From: CAZFBR01 sp035353495 [NCBI: uncultured bacterium]
GTDB taxonomy: Bacteria; DAOPZR01
Direction: 5' to 3'
Length of the DNA stretch: 19,047 nucleotides
NCBI GenBank assembly: GCA_964517215.1
Contig: CAZFBR010000046.1
Span: forward strand, 1-19,047
The notes beneath the pieces were generated by a model. That model was not told where the DNA came from. It did not search any database and saw only the letters and a list, made by a program, of their open reading frames with translations. How positions within the stretch are numbered: position 1 is the stretch's first letter; every line of letters starts with the position of its first letter. Positions 1-6,269 of this stretch are shown in pieces. The position numbers and the translations under genes are program-made.

Positions 1-98
1 CCCGGCAAGGGTCATGGCGATTTACCCCCGCCGGTATCCTCGCACGCCGTCCGGCGCATTGTCAACCGCCCCGACGACTACGCCTGCCGCCGCCGCCG

Positions 99-128
99 TT
101 GCCGGGCAGGTCGGGAGAGTGCTATACT
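99..128 (+). promoter_or_regulatory. sigma-70 promoter of the CoA-disulfide reductase gene
   Basis: A TTGCCG -35 (99-104) and a TATACT -10 (123-128) are separated by 18 bp, and the -10 is preceded by TGC, giving an extended -10. Transcription would start near 135, leaving a leader of about 13 nt that contains just the GGAGG ribosome site (136-140). The segment 1-98 holds no gene I can support. Confidence 0.6.
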
Positions 129-147
129 GCGGCGCGGAGGAATGATT

Positions 148-1782
148 ATGAAAGTCATCATCATCGGCGGCGTGGCCGGCGGGGCGACCTGCGCCGCGCG
201 CCTGCGCCGGCTGGACGAGCAGGCGGAAATCGTCATTATCGAGCGCGGCGACTATGTGTCGTTCGCCAACTGCGGCATGCCCTATCATGTGGGCGGGATT
301 ATCACCGATCGCGACGACCTGCTGGTCCAGACCCGTGAGGGCTTCAAGCGGCGGTTCAATATTGACGTGCGCCTGCAGCATACCGTTACTGCCATCGACC
401 GAGCGGCAAAAACCGTAACGGTATGCCGACACGACGGCAGCACGGCAACGGAGTCGTATGACCGGCTGGTGCTGGCACCGGGCGCGGAACCGCGCGCGGT
501 GACCATCCCCGGCCTCCCCGCCGACCGCACCCTGCGCCTGCGCACGCTGAACGATATGGATGCAATCATCGCCCGCGCTGAAACCGCGCGCGGCATGACG
601 GTGCTCGGCGCGGGGTTTGTCGGTGTCGAGGTTGCGGAAAACCTCCGGCACCGCGGCCTGGAGGTGCAGCTGATCGAATTCGCGCCGCAGGCGGTGGCGC
701 CGCTGGATGCGGAAATGGCCGCCCTGGTGCAGCGTGAACTGAAAGATAACGGCATCGACTGCCATTTCGGCACCACCGTCGAGCAGGCGGAACCGGCCGG
801 CGCACGGCTCAAGCTGACGCTGGCCGACGGCAGCACCCTGTTCACTGACGCGGTGGTGGCTGCCGTTGGGGTGGTCCCGGAGACCGCGCTGGCAAAGCAG
901 AGCGGTCTTGACCTTGGTCCGAGCGGCGGCATCGTCGTCAACGAACGATTGCAAACCAGCGACCCGGCCATTTATGCCGCGGGCGACGCGGTGGAAATCA
1001 GGCAGCGCGTGTCCGGGCGCCCGGCGCTGACCCCGCTGGCCGGGCCGGCCAACAAGCAGGCGCGCATCATCGCGGACAACCTGGCCGGCGGCAACAGCGT
1101 CTATCACGGCGCCATCGGCAGCGCCATCCTGAAGGTGTTCGGCCTGACCGTCGGCGCCACCGGCTTGAATGCGCGGCAATGCCGCCAGCTGCACATCGAC
1201 CAGCAGTCGGTCATCATCCACGCCGGCAGTCATGCGGGCTACTACCCCGGCGCCCAGCCGGTCAGCGTCAAGCTTGTCTTCGCGCCCGACGGGAAACTGC
1301 TGGGCGGCCAGGTCGTCGGCACGACCGGTGCGGACAAGCGCCTTGATGTGCTGGCGGCCATCATCGGCCTGGGCGGCACGATTGCCGACCTGTGCGCCTT
1401 CGAGCAGGCCTATGCGCCGCCCTATTCCTCGGCCAAGGACCCGGTGAATCTGGCCGGCTTTGCCGCGGAGAACCTGCAGCGCGGGCTGGTGCGCGGCGTC
1501 GAATACGATGCGGTCGACCGCTGGCAGGAGGAGGGGGCGCAGGTGCTCGACGTGCGCACGCCGGGCGAATTCGCGCGCGGCCATATCCCCGGCGCCATCA
1601 ATATTCCACTCGATGATTTGCGCGGCCGGCTTGCCGATCTGCCGCATGACCGGAAGATCATTGTGCATTGCCAGGTCGGCCTGCGCTCCTATCTCGCCAG
1701 CCGCATCCTGCTGCAGTGCGGGTTCACCGAGGTCTATAACCTGTCGGGCGGCTACCGGACTTACGAGGCGGCGCGTGGCTGA
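148..1782 (+). CDS. FAD-dependent CoA-disulfide / persulfide reductase with C-terminal rhodanese domain
   Basis: This 544-aa protein is a pyridine nucleotide-disulfide oxidoreductase fused to a rhodanese domain, the CoADR-RHD architecture. The N-terminal FAD-binding loop (IIIGGVAGGATCAARL, residues 4-19) is followed by the single redox cysteine of CoA-disulfide reductases in SFANCGMPY (Cys42). A second nucleotide-binding loop (VLGAGFVGVEVAENL) and the FAD motif YAAGDAVE follow. The last 100 residues hold VLDVRTPGEFARGHIPGA and the rhodanese catalytic loop HCQVGLRSY (Cys near 508). Family members reduce CoA disulfide or CoA/glutathione persulfides with NAD(P)H in the cytosol; which substrate applies here cannot be read from sequence. 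ATG at 148 is preferred over ATG at 142 because GGAGG (136-140) is 7 nt from the former and only 1 nt from the latter. The stop overlaps the next gene by 8 bp, implying translational coupling. Confidence 0.93.
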   Translation: MKVIIIGGVAGGATCAARLRRLDEQAEIVIIERGDYVSFANCGMPYHVGGIITDRDDLLVQTREGFKRRFNIDVRLQHTVTAIDRAAKTVTVCRHDGSTATESYDRLVLAPGAEPRAVTIPGLPADRTLRLRTLNDMDAIIARAETARGMTVLGAGFVGVEVAENLRHRGLEVQLIEFAPQAVAPLDAEMAALVQRELKDNGIDCHFGTTVEQAEPAGARLKLTLADGSTLFTDAVVAAVGVVPETALAKQSGLDLGPSGGIVVNERLQTSDPAIYAAGDAVEIRQRVSGRPALTPLAGPANKQARIIADNLAGGNSVYHGAIGSAILKVFGLTVGATGLNARQCRQLHIDQQSVIIHAGSHAGYYPGAQPVSVKLVFAPDGKLLGGQVVGTTGADKRLDVLAAIIGLGGTIADLCAFEQAYAPPYSSAKDPVNLAGFAAENLQRGLVRGVEYDAVDRWQEEGAQVLDVRTPGEFARGHIPGAINIPLDDLRGRLADLPHDRKIIVHCQVGLRSYLASRILLQCGFTEVYNLSGGYRTYEAARG

Positions 1783-2749
1783 CTGGCGCGCGGTCATTGA
1801 GCTGATTCGCGCCCGGCACGAATTTGTCCTCCTGACCCACGTCAATCCCGACGGCGACGCCATCGGCGCCCAGCTCGGCCTGCTGCGCGCGCTCAAGGCG
1901 CTGGGCAAGGACGCGCGCGCGCTGGCGGATACGCCGGTCCCCGGCAAGTATGCGTTCCTCGACCATCAGGAAATTGCCGTGCAGCGCACCTGCGACCATC
2001 GCGATGCGGAGGTGATGTTCGCGCTCGATATTGCCACCTGGCAGCGGCTGGGCGCCTGCGCGGGACCGCTGCTGACCGGGCGCGCGGTGAAAGTGGTGAT
2101 CGACCATCATCCCCCGACCGACGCGCCGCCGGGCGATATCAACGTCATCGCCACCGACTACACCTCGACTTCAGAGCTGGTGCAGGAGCTGGTTGAGGCA
2201 ATGGGCCTGCCGCTGACCCGCGAGATTGCCGAACCGCTCTATGTCGGCATGCTCACTGATACCGGGAAATTCAGCTATGGCAACGGCCTGTCCCTGGCCC
2301 ATCTCGCCGCCGCGCGACTGCTCGCGACGGGCGTGGACGCGCGCGCCATCGACGACGCGGTCTATCAGCGCAGTTCGCTGGCCCGCCTGAAGCTGGTCGG
2401 GGTGACTCTGGAACGGCTGACGGTGACCGCCGCCGGCCGGCTGGCACATACCTGGCTGACCCGCGACGATCTGGCGCGGGCGGGGATCGCCCCCGACGAT
2501 ATGGAAGGTTTTATTGACTATATCCGCACCTTGCGCGACGCGGAAATATTCATCATCCTTTGGGAAACCGCCGACGGGCGGGTCAAGGGGAGCATGCGCA
2601 GCCGCGGGCGGGTCAAGATCAACAAACTGGCCGAGCACCTGGGCGGCGGCGGCCACGAATTCGCCGCGGGTTTCATCCTCAGCACCACTCTGACCGACGG
2701 CATCCCGCATACGCTGGCCCTGGCGGAACAGGTCCTGCGCGAAGCATAA
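1775..2749 (+). CDS. nrnA: DHH/DHHA1 phosphoesterase, NrnA-like (nanoRNase / pAp phosphatase)
   Basis: A 324-aa protein of the usual NrnA length with the complete DHH metal-site set: THVNPDGDAIG (His22, Asp26, Asp28), FALDIA (second Asp), VIDHH (the DHH motif) and GMLTDTGKFSY. The C-terminal DHHA1 domain ends with the substrate-binding AEHLGGGGHEFAAGF. Family members degrade 2-5 nt RNAs and dephosphorylate 3'-phosphoadenosine 5'-phosphate (pAp) in the cytosol using Mn2+. The start is a GTG (1775) inside the end of the reductase gene; GAGG at 1765-1768 gives 6-nt spacing, and homology begins at once (ADWRAVIELIRARHEFVLLTH). A longer in-frame ORF extends upstream to 1460 but overlaps the reductase and shows no family resemblance there. 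Being coupled to a CoA/persulfide enzyme, a role in pAp removal (a by-product of CoA-dependent phosphopantetheinylation and sulfate assimilation) is an attractive inference. Confidence 0.88.
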   Translation: MADWRAVIELIRARHEFVLLTHVNPDGDAIGAQLGLLRALKALGKDARALADTPVPGKYAFLDHQEIAVQRTCDHRDAEVMFALDIATWQRLGACAGPLLTGRAVKVVIDHHPPTDAPPGDINVIATDYTSTSELVQELVEAMGLPLTREIAEPLYVGMLTDTGKFSYGNGLSLAHLAAARLLATGVDARAIDDAVYQRSSLARLKLVGVTLERLTVTAAGRLAHTWLTRDDLARAGIAPDDMEGFIDYIRTLRDAEIFIILWETADGRVKGSMRSRGRVKINKLAEHLGGGGHEFAAGFILSTTLTDGIPHTLALAEQVLREA

Positions 2750-2827
2750 CGCGGCTGCCGGATTCAGCGCGCACCGCCAGCCGACAAACGCTGCGGCGGC
2801 GAAGCATCCCCGTATGGTTGCGGACCC

Positions 2828-4468
2828 TTAGCTGCGCCGGCGGAATTGCGGCGGCGGATCGTACAGTCCGCCGGAGAGCCGCACCAGGTCGTCGATACTG
2901 CGGGCCGCCAGCCGGTCAGGGGTCGCACTGGCCGGATCAATAGCAAGGTCGGCCGGGGTCTGGACCAGTTTGCGCCGGCGCAGTTCAGCGCTCACTGCCG
3001 CGTTGGCTGTGCGACCCACCGTGGTATCGCCCGCCACTGCGGCAATTGCCTGGCGGCGCACATTGCAGTCAGGGCAGCGATCGAGGTAGGCAATCCCCGC
3101 TTCGGTGATGATATGGGTCACCTGGTCGCCGGTGATCATGACCGGCGGAGCGGCGAATTTTCCCTCGCGGGCCAGGGCAATGGCATCCAGTTCATCGACG
3201 AATACCGGGATCCCCTTTTTCTCGCTGACCGTCGGCGTCATCTGCACCACCAGCTTGCGCGGCCGGAAAATGCCGTTGTCCCAGGCGCCGGCGCGGCGGT
3301 TGGCTTCGCTGATATGCCGCTGGCCCGGCGCGGTGCCGCCAAGGTTCGGCCCGCCGCCGAACCCCGCGATCATGCCGCGTATCGCGGTGGAGCTGTTGCC
3401 CAGCGGGTCGATCTGCAGCGTGGCGCCGATGAACAGGTCAATGGCATACAGCCCGGCAAAATGCGCCGCACAGCGATTGGAGCGCATGTTCCCGTCGCTG
3501 CCGATAAAGAACACGTCCGGATGCGCGCGCACGTACCGCTCCATGCCCGGCTCGCCGCCGAAACTGTGGATGCGCTGCACAAACCCCGCCTCGATGGCGG
3601 GGATCAGCGCCGGATGGGGGTTGAGCACCCAATGGGTGCAGCAGGCGCCCTTGAGGCCGAGCTCGGCGCCATAGGTCGGCAGCAGGAGTTCAATGGCGGC
3701 GGTGGCATACCCGATGCCGTGATTCAGCGACTGCACCGCGTATTCGCGATAGACACCCTTGAGCGCCAGCATGGCCATCAGCACCTGCTGGCTGGTGATC
3801 TGCGCCGGATCACGGGTGAAGAGCGGCTGCAGATGACAGTCGCTGCCGGTGACGATGATGAAATCGGTCCAGTCGGCGGGGATATCGACGCGCGGCAGAC
3901 GCGCGACCCGTTCCTTCACCTGAACGACCACGATGCCGTGGGAAAAGTGGGTCGCCTCCGCAATGGTCGGCGTGTCTTCCGTGTTGCCGCCCGTGTACAG
4001 GTTGCCCTGTGCATCGCATTGTTCCGCCACCAGCAGGGCCACCTGCGGGGTGAGATCGACGAAATAGCGGCCGAACAATTCGAGATAGGTATGAATGGCT
4101 CCGATCCGCACCGCCCCGTCTTCGACCAGTTTGGCCAGCGCCTTGCTCTGCGGACCGGCGTAGGCGAAATCAAGGGTATGGGCGATCCCGCGACGGAACA
4201 CCTCCAGATGCTCGGGCAGGACGATGGATGATTGCACCATATGCAGCTGATTGATCTGGTGCGGATCAAGCGCCGCAAGGGTCCGGGCAAGAAAATCCGC
4301 CTGCTTCTGATTGTCGCCTTCGAGACATACCCGGTCGCCGCTGCGGATGATGGCGGCGAGGAGATCAGGGGCATGCCCGGGACTGACAAAGCGCCCGTCT
4401 GCGGCGGCATATTTCGCGCCTGCGGTACGGCGGGCGGCATATTCGTTTTGTCGCATGGAAGCGTGCAT
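2828..4468 (-). CDS. mdcA: malonate decarboxylase alpha subunit-like CoA/ACP transferase (stand-alone)
   Basis: The 546-aa product matches the malonate decarboxylase alpha subunit along its whole length: GDRVCLEGDNQKQADFLAR near the N-terminus, GAIHTYLELFGRYFVDLTP, LNHGIGYATAAIELLLPTY, HPALIPAIEAGFVQRIHSFG, NSSTAIRGMIAGFGGGPN and the C-terminal SGGLYDPP. In the known complex MdcA exchanges acetate for malonate on the prosthetic group of the carrier protein MdcC, before decarboxylation by MdcD/MdcE. None of those partners is in this window, and the gene is flanked by a convergent nrnA and a divergent amidohydrolase. It may act alone as a malonate (or other acid) CoA-transferase, or the other subunits lie elsewhere. 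The ATG at 4468 has GGAGG (complement of 4477-4481) 8 nt upstream, and a sigma-54 promoter precedes it. Family assignment is firm; substrate is inferred. Confidence 0.87.
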   Translation of the reverse strand: MHASMRQNEYAARRTAGAKYAAADGRFVSPGHAPDLLAAIIRSGDRVCLEGDNQKQADFLARTLAALDPHQINQLHMVQSSIVLPEHLEVFRRGIAHTLDFAYAGPQSKALAKLVEDGAVRIGAIHTYLELFGRYFVDLTPQVALLVAEQCDAQGNLYTGGNTEDTPTIAEATHFSHGIVVVQVKERVARLPRVDIPADWTDFIIVTGSDCHLQPLFTRDPAQITSQQVLMAMLALKGVYREYAVQSLNHGIGYATAAIELLLPTYGAELGLKGACCTHWVLNPHPALIPAIEAGFVQRIHSFGGEPGMERYVRAHPDVFFIGSDGNMRSNRCAAHFAGLYAIDLFIGATLQIDPLGNSSTAIRGMIAGFGGGPNLGGTAPGQRHISEANRRAGAWDNGIFRPRKLVVQMTPTVSEKKGIPVFVDELDAIALAREGKFAAPPVMITGDQVTHIITEAGIAYLDRCPDCNVRRQAIAAVAGDTTVGRTANAAVSAELRRRKLVQTPADLAIDPASATPDRLAARSIDDLVRLSGGLYDPPPQFRRRS

Positions 4469-4502
4469 GGGCTATTCCTCCAGAATTGATGCAATAGTAT
4501 GA

Positions 4503-4518
4503 AGCAAATTGCCTGCCA
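4503..4518 (-). promoter_or_regulatory. sigma-54 (-24/-12) promoter of mdcA
   Basis: Read on the minus strand the site is TGGCAGG-CAAT-TTGCT, against the RpoN consensus TGGCACG-N4-TTGCW; one base of the core differs and the GG-N10-GC spacing is exact (GG at 4517-4516, GC at 4505-4504). Transcription would start near 4492, about 24 nt before the mdcA ATG, with the ribosome site between. Confidence 0.72.
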
Positions 4519-4558
4519 GACAAACCACGCACCGTCGCCCGGATCTGCCCGCGAAAAA

Positions 4559-4595
4559 GTGGGGCAATGTGCCCCGGTGCGGCATAATACCCCAC
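4559..4595. promoter_or_regulatory. pair of inverted repeats, probable enhancer (UAS) for the NtrC-type activator
   Basis: Two similar dyads abut: GTGGGGCA-ATG-TGCCCCGG (4559-4577) and GTGCGGCA-TAA-TACCCCAC (4577-4595). Both fit GTGSGGCA-N3-TRCCCC, and their centres are 18 bp apart. They lie about 76-94 bp upstream of the predicted mdcA start and about 102-120 bp upstream of the predicted amidohydrolase start, the usual range for bacterial enhancer-binding proteins. Assignment to the regulator encoded at 7810-9169 is by proximity. Confidence 0.6.
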
Positions 4596-4661
4596 CGCAT
4601 GCCTGCAGGGAGGTGTCATAATCACCGGTAACCACGAGCGGAAGCTGATCGCCGCCGCAGC

Positions 4662-4678
4662 TGGCGCGCGGTTTGCTT
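4662..4678 (+). promoter_or_regulatory. sigma-54 (-24/-12) promoter of the amidohydrolase operon
   Basis: TGGCGCG-CGGT-TTGCT matches the RpoN layout with exact GG-N10-GC spacing (GG 4663-4664, GC 4675-4676). The start point would be near 4688, giving a leader of about 37 nt that carries the GGAGG site at 4711. The match is weaker than the one facing mdcA (CGCG in place of CACG). Confidence 0.6.
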
Positions 4679-4724
4679 TACTGACCGGCAGGACGGCGAT
4701 GCCGTCACCCGGAGGGGGGCAACC

Positions 4725-5573
4725 ATGCGTGAATTCATCGCGGCCAGCGTGCAGATCACGGTACAGCCGCACGCCTTTCGCGAGAATCTGGAAAAGATCT
4801 GCGCCTGGCATGAGCAGGCGGTGCGGGAATGCCATGCGGAACTGGTGGTTTTCCCGGAATCAGTGACCAGCGGATTCCATCCGGCGATGAGTGCGCGCGC
4901 CTTCCGCCGGCTGATCCCCAAAGACCTCGACACGTATCTGCGCCCGCTCTGCCGGCTGACCCGCGCCACCCGCAGTTACTGTGTGCTGTCTACCTATGAA
5001 CGCGGGCGCGGGCCGGGCCAGGTATACAACAGCGCCCTGCTGATCGGGGCGGACGGCGGCATCGTCGGCACCTACCGGAAAACTCATCCCTTCCCGACGG
5101 AGCAGGTCCGGCGGGGCGGCTGGACCACACCGGGCCGGCAGGCGCCGGTCTTCGCCACCGGTCTGGGCACCATCGGCATCATCATCTGTTATGACGGCGA
5201 TTTCCCCGAACTGACGCGGGCGCTGGCAGTGCAGGGTGCGGAGATCATCGCGCGCCCGTCCGCATTCCTGCGCAATTTTGAGATCTGGGACATGACCAAT
5301 CGCGCGCGGGCCTATGAGAACAACCTGTACATGGTCGCCGCCAATGCGATCGGCAGCGACGCGGCGGGCAACCAGTATTACGGGCACAGCATGATCGTCT
5401 CGCCGGCCGCGGACAAGCTGGCGCTGGCCCGCAGCGGTGAGGAAATCATCTACGCCCGGCTGGCCCCGCGCCTGCTCGGCCGCGGCACCGCGCGCTCCCG
5501 GGTGCCGCGCATCGTCGATCATCTCGGCGACCGCAACGTCGCCAGCTACCATCCCCATTTGCTGCAGCCATAG
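4725..5573 (+). CDS. nitrilase-superfamily carbon-nitrogen hydrolase (amidase/carbamoylase type)
   Basis: The 282-aa protein carries the full catalytic triad of the nitrilase superfamily: Glu45 in VVFPES, Lys119 in YRKTHPF and Cys155 in IIICYDGDFPE, plus the conserved ARAYENNLYMVAANAIG segment. The CYDGDFPE form is typical of amide- or carbamoyl-hydrolysing branches rather than of true nitrilases, so it probably releases ammonia (or CO2 and ammonia) from a small amide or ureido compound in the cytosol. Substrate is unknown. ATG 4725 follows a strong GGAGG (4711-4715). It is first in an operon with the next unknown gene (19-bp gap), behind a sigma-54 promoter, and diverges from mdcA. This hints at an amide whose acid product is then activated by the MdcA-like transferase, which is an inference. 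Confidence 0.85.
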   Translation: MREFIAASVQITVQPHAFRENLEKICAWHEQAVRECHAELVVFPESVTSGFHPAMSARAFRRLIPKDLDTYLRPLCRLTRATRSYCVLSTYERGRGPGQVYNSALLIGADGGIVGTYRKTHPFPTEQVRRGGWTTPGRQAPVFATGLGTIGIIICYDGDFPELTRALAVQGAEIIARPSAFLRNFEIWDMTNRARAYENNLYMVAANAIGSDAAGNQYYGHSMIVSPAADKLALARSGEEIIYARLAPRLLGRGTARSRVPRIVDHLGDRNVASYHPHLLQP

Positions 5574-5592
5574 CAACGAAAGCGAGGAGATC

Positions 5593-6225
5593 ATGAACCA
5601 CAGCAGAGAATACCAGCGCCAGCTCATCCGCCGCGCGGTGGCGGACCGGATCGCGGCAGCAGCACGCGATCCCCTGACGGTCATGCAGGCCCTGGCGGCG
5701 GCGGTGCGGCTGACCTGCGAACCGGCGCCGCGGCGCACCCTGTTATGTGTCACCGGCGAGGCGGACATTGTCGACGGGATTGTGCGGGGTACCCTGCTGG
5801 TCGGGACCGGCTTTCTGGCCAACCACGCCTTCCTGCAGCAGCATGACTGGCCTGCCTTTGTGCGCTATGCGGAATACCTGACGGTCATGCACAGCGGCGG
5901 CCTGCTGCCGCTGGTCATTACCGGCGGTACCGAGGCGGAAGCGCTGTTCGCGGGCATGCGCATGTTCGGCTACCAGGACGACGACGGGGTGGCGCTGCTG
6001 GCGGCAAAGGAATATGCCGAATATGTGCGCGCACTGCAGACCGGGGCGGCGCGTGATTTTGCCGGATACCGCGCGGCGGTTGAACCGGCCTATCATGTGG
6101 ATTACTGGGATTTCCTCACGGCGGAAGAAGTGGAAACGGTTTTTGCCCGCTGCCGGGCGCAGGGTGAGGAACTGCTCGCCCGGGTGGCCGGTGCGACCGG
6201 CACACCGGCCCTCTCGCGGCGCTGA
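5593..6225 (+). CDS. unknown conserved-looking protein in the sigma-54 operon
   Basis: I do not recognise this 210-aa protein. It starts at ATG 5593 with GAGGAG (5584-5589) at good spacing, 19 bp after the amidohydrolase; a longer reading frame to 5437 would overlap that gene and is unlikely. It is soluble, with no signal peptide or membrane span. An amphipathic N-terminal region (QLIRRAVADRIAAAARDP) precedes a more hydrophobic core containing TLLCVTGEADIVDGIVRG, LLVGTGFLANHAF and GGLLPLVITGGTEAEALFAG, with a tail rich in acidic and aromatic residues (EPAYHVDYWDFLTAEEVE). Codon use and GC match its neighbours, so it is a real backbone gene. Its place suggests a partner of the amidohydrolase or the MdcA-like transferase. 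Confidence 0.8.
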   Translation: MNHSREYQRQLIRRAVADRIAAAARDPLTVMQALAAAVRLTCEPAPRRTLLCVTGEADIVDGIVRGTLLVGTGFLANHAFLQQHDWPAFVRYAEYLTVMHSGGLLPLVITGGTEAEALFAGMRMFGYQDDDGVALLAAKEYAEYVRALQTGAARDFAGYRAAVEPAYHVDYWDFLTAEEVETVFARCRAQGEELLARVAGATGTPALSRR

Positions 6226-6233
6226 GGTCCGCA

Positions 6234-6262
6234 TTGTCTCCCGGCGGCACCGGTGCTATACT
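6234..6262 (+). promoter_or_regulatory. sigma-70 promoter of the histidine kinase gene
   Basis: TTGTCT (6234-6239) and TATACT (6257-6262) are exactly 17 bp apart and the -10 is extended by TGC. Transcription would begin at about 6268-6270, that is at or within 2 nt of the ATG at 6270, which has no Shine-Dalgarno sequence. This gives the regulators a supply independent of the sigma-54 promoter upstream. Confidence 0.62.
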
Positions 6263-6269
6263 GCCGGCT

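Noticed and set aside
1-15. Possible start of a divergent minus-strand gene (ATG at 15 with a GGGGGT upstream)
   Set aside because: Only five codons are inside the window, so no product can be supported.
22-1947. Long 641-codon open frame opposite the reductase gene
   Set aside because: It is an antisense shadow caused by high GC; the plus-strand frame has full family motifs.
2846-4231. 461-codon open frame opposite mdcA
   Set aside because: The minus-strand frame matches MdcA throughout and has a proper ribosome site; the opposite frame has low-complexity Arg/Gly/Ala composition.
6234-6236. TTG as the start of the histidine kinase
   Set aside because: It coincides with the -35 box of a good promoter and has no ribosome site; ATG 6270 fits better.
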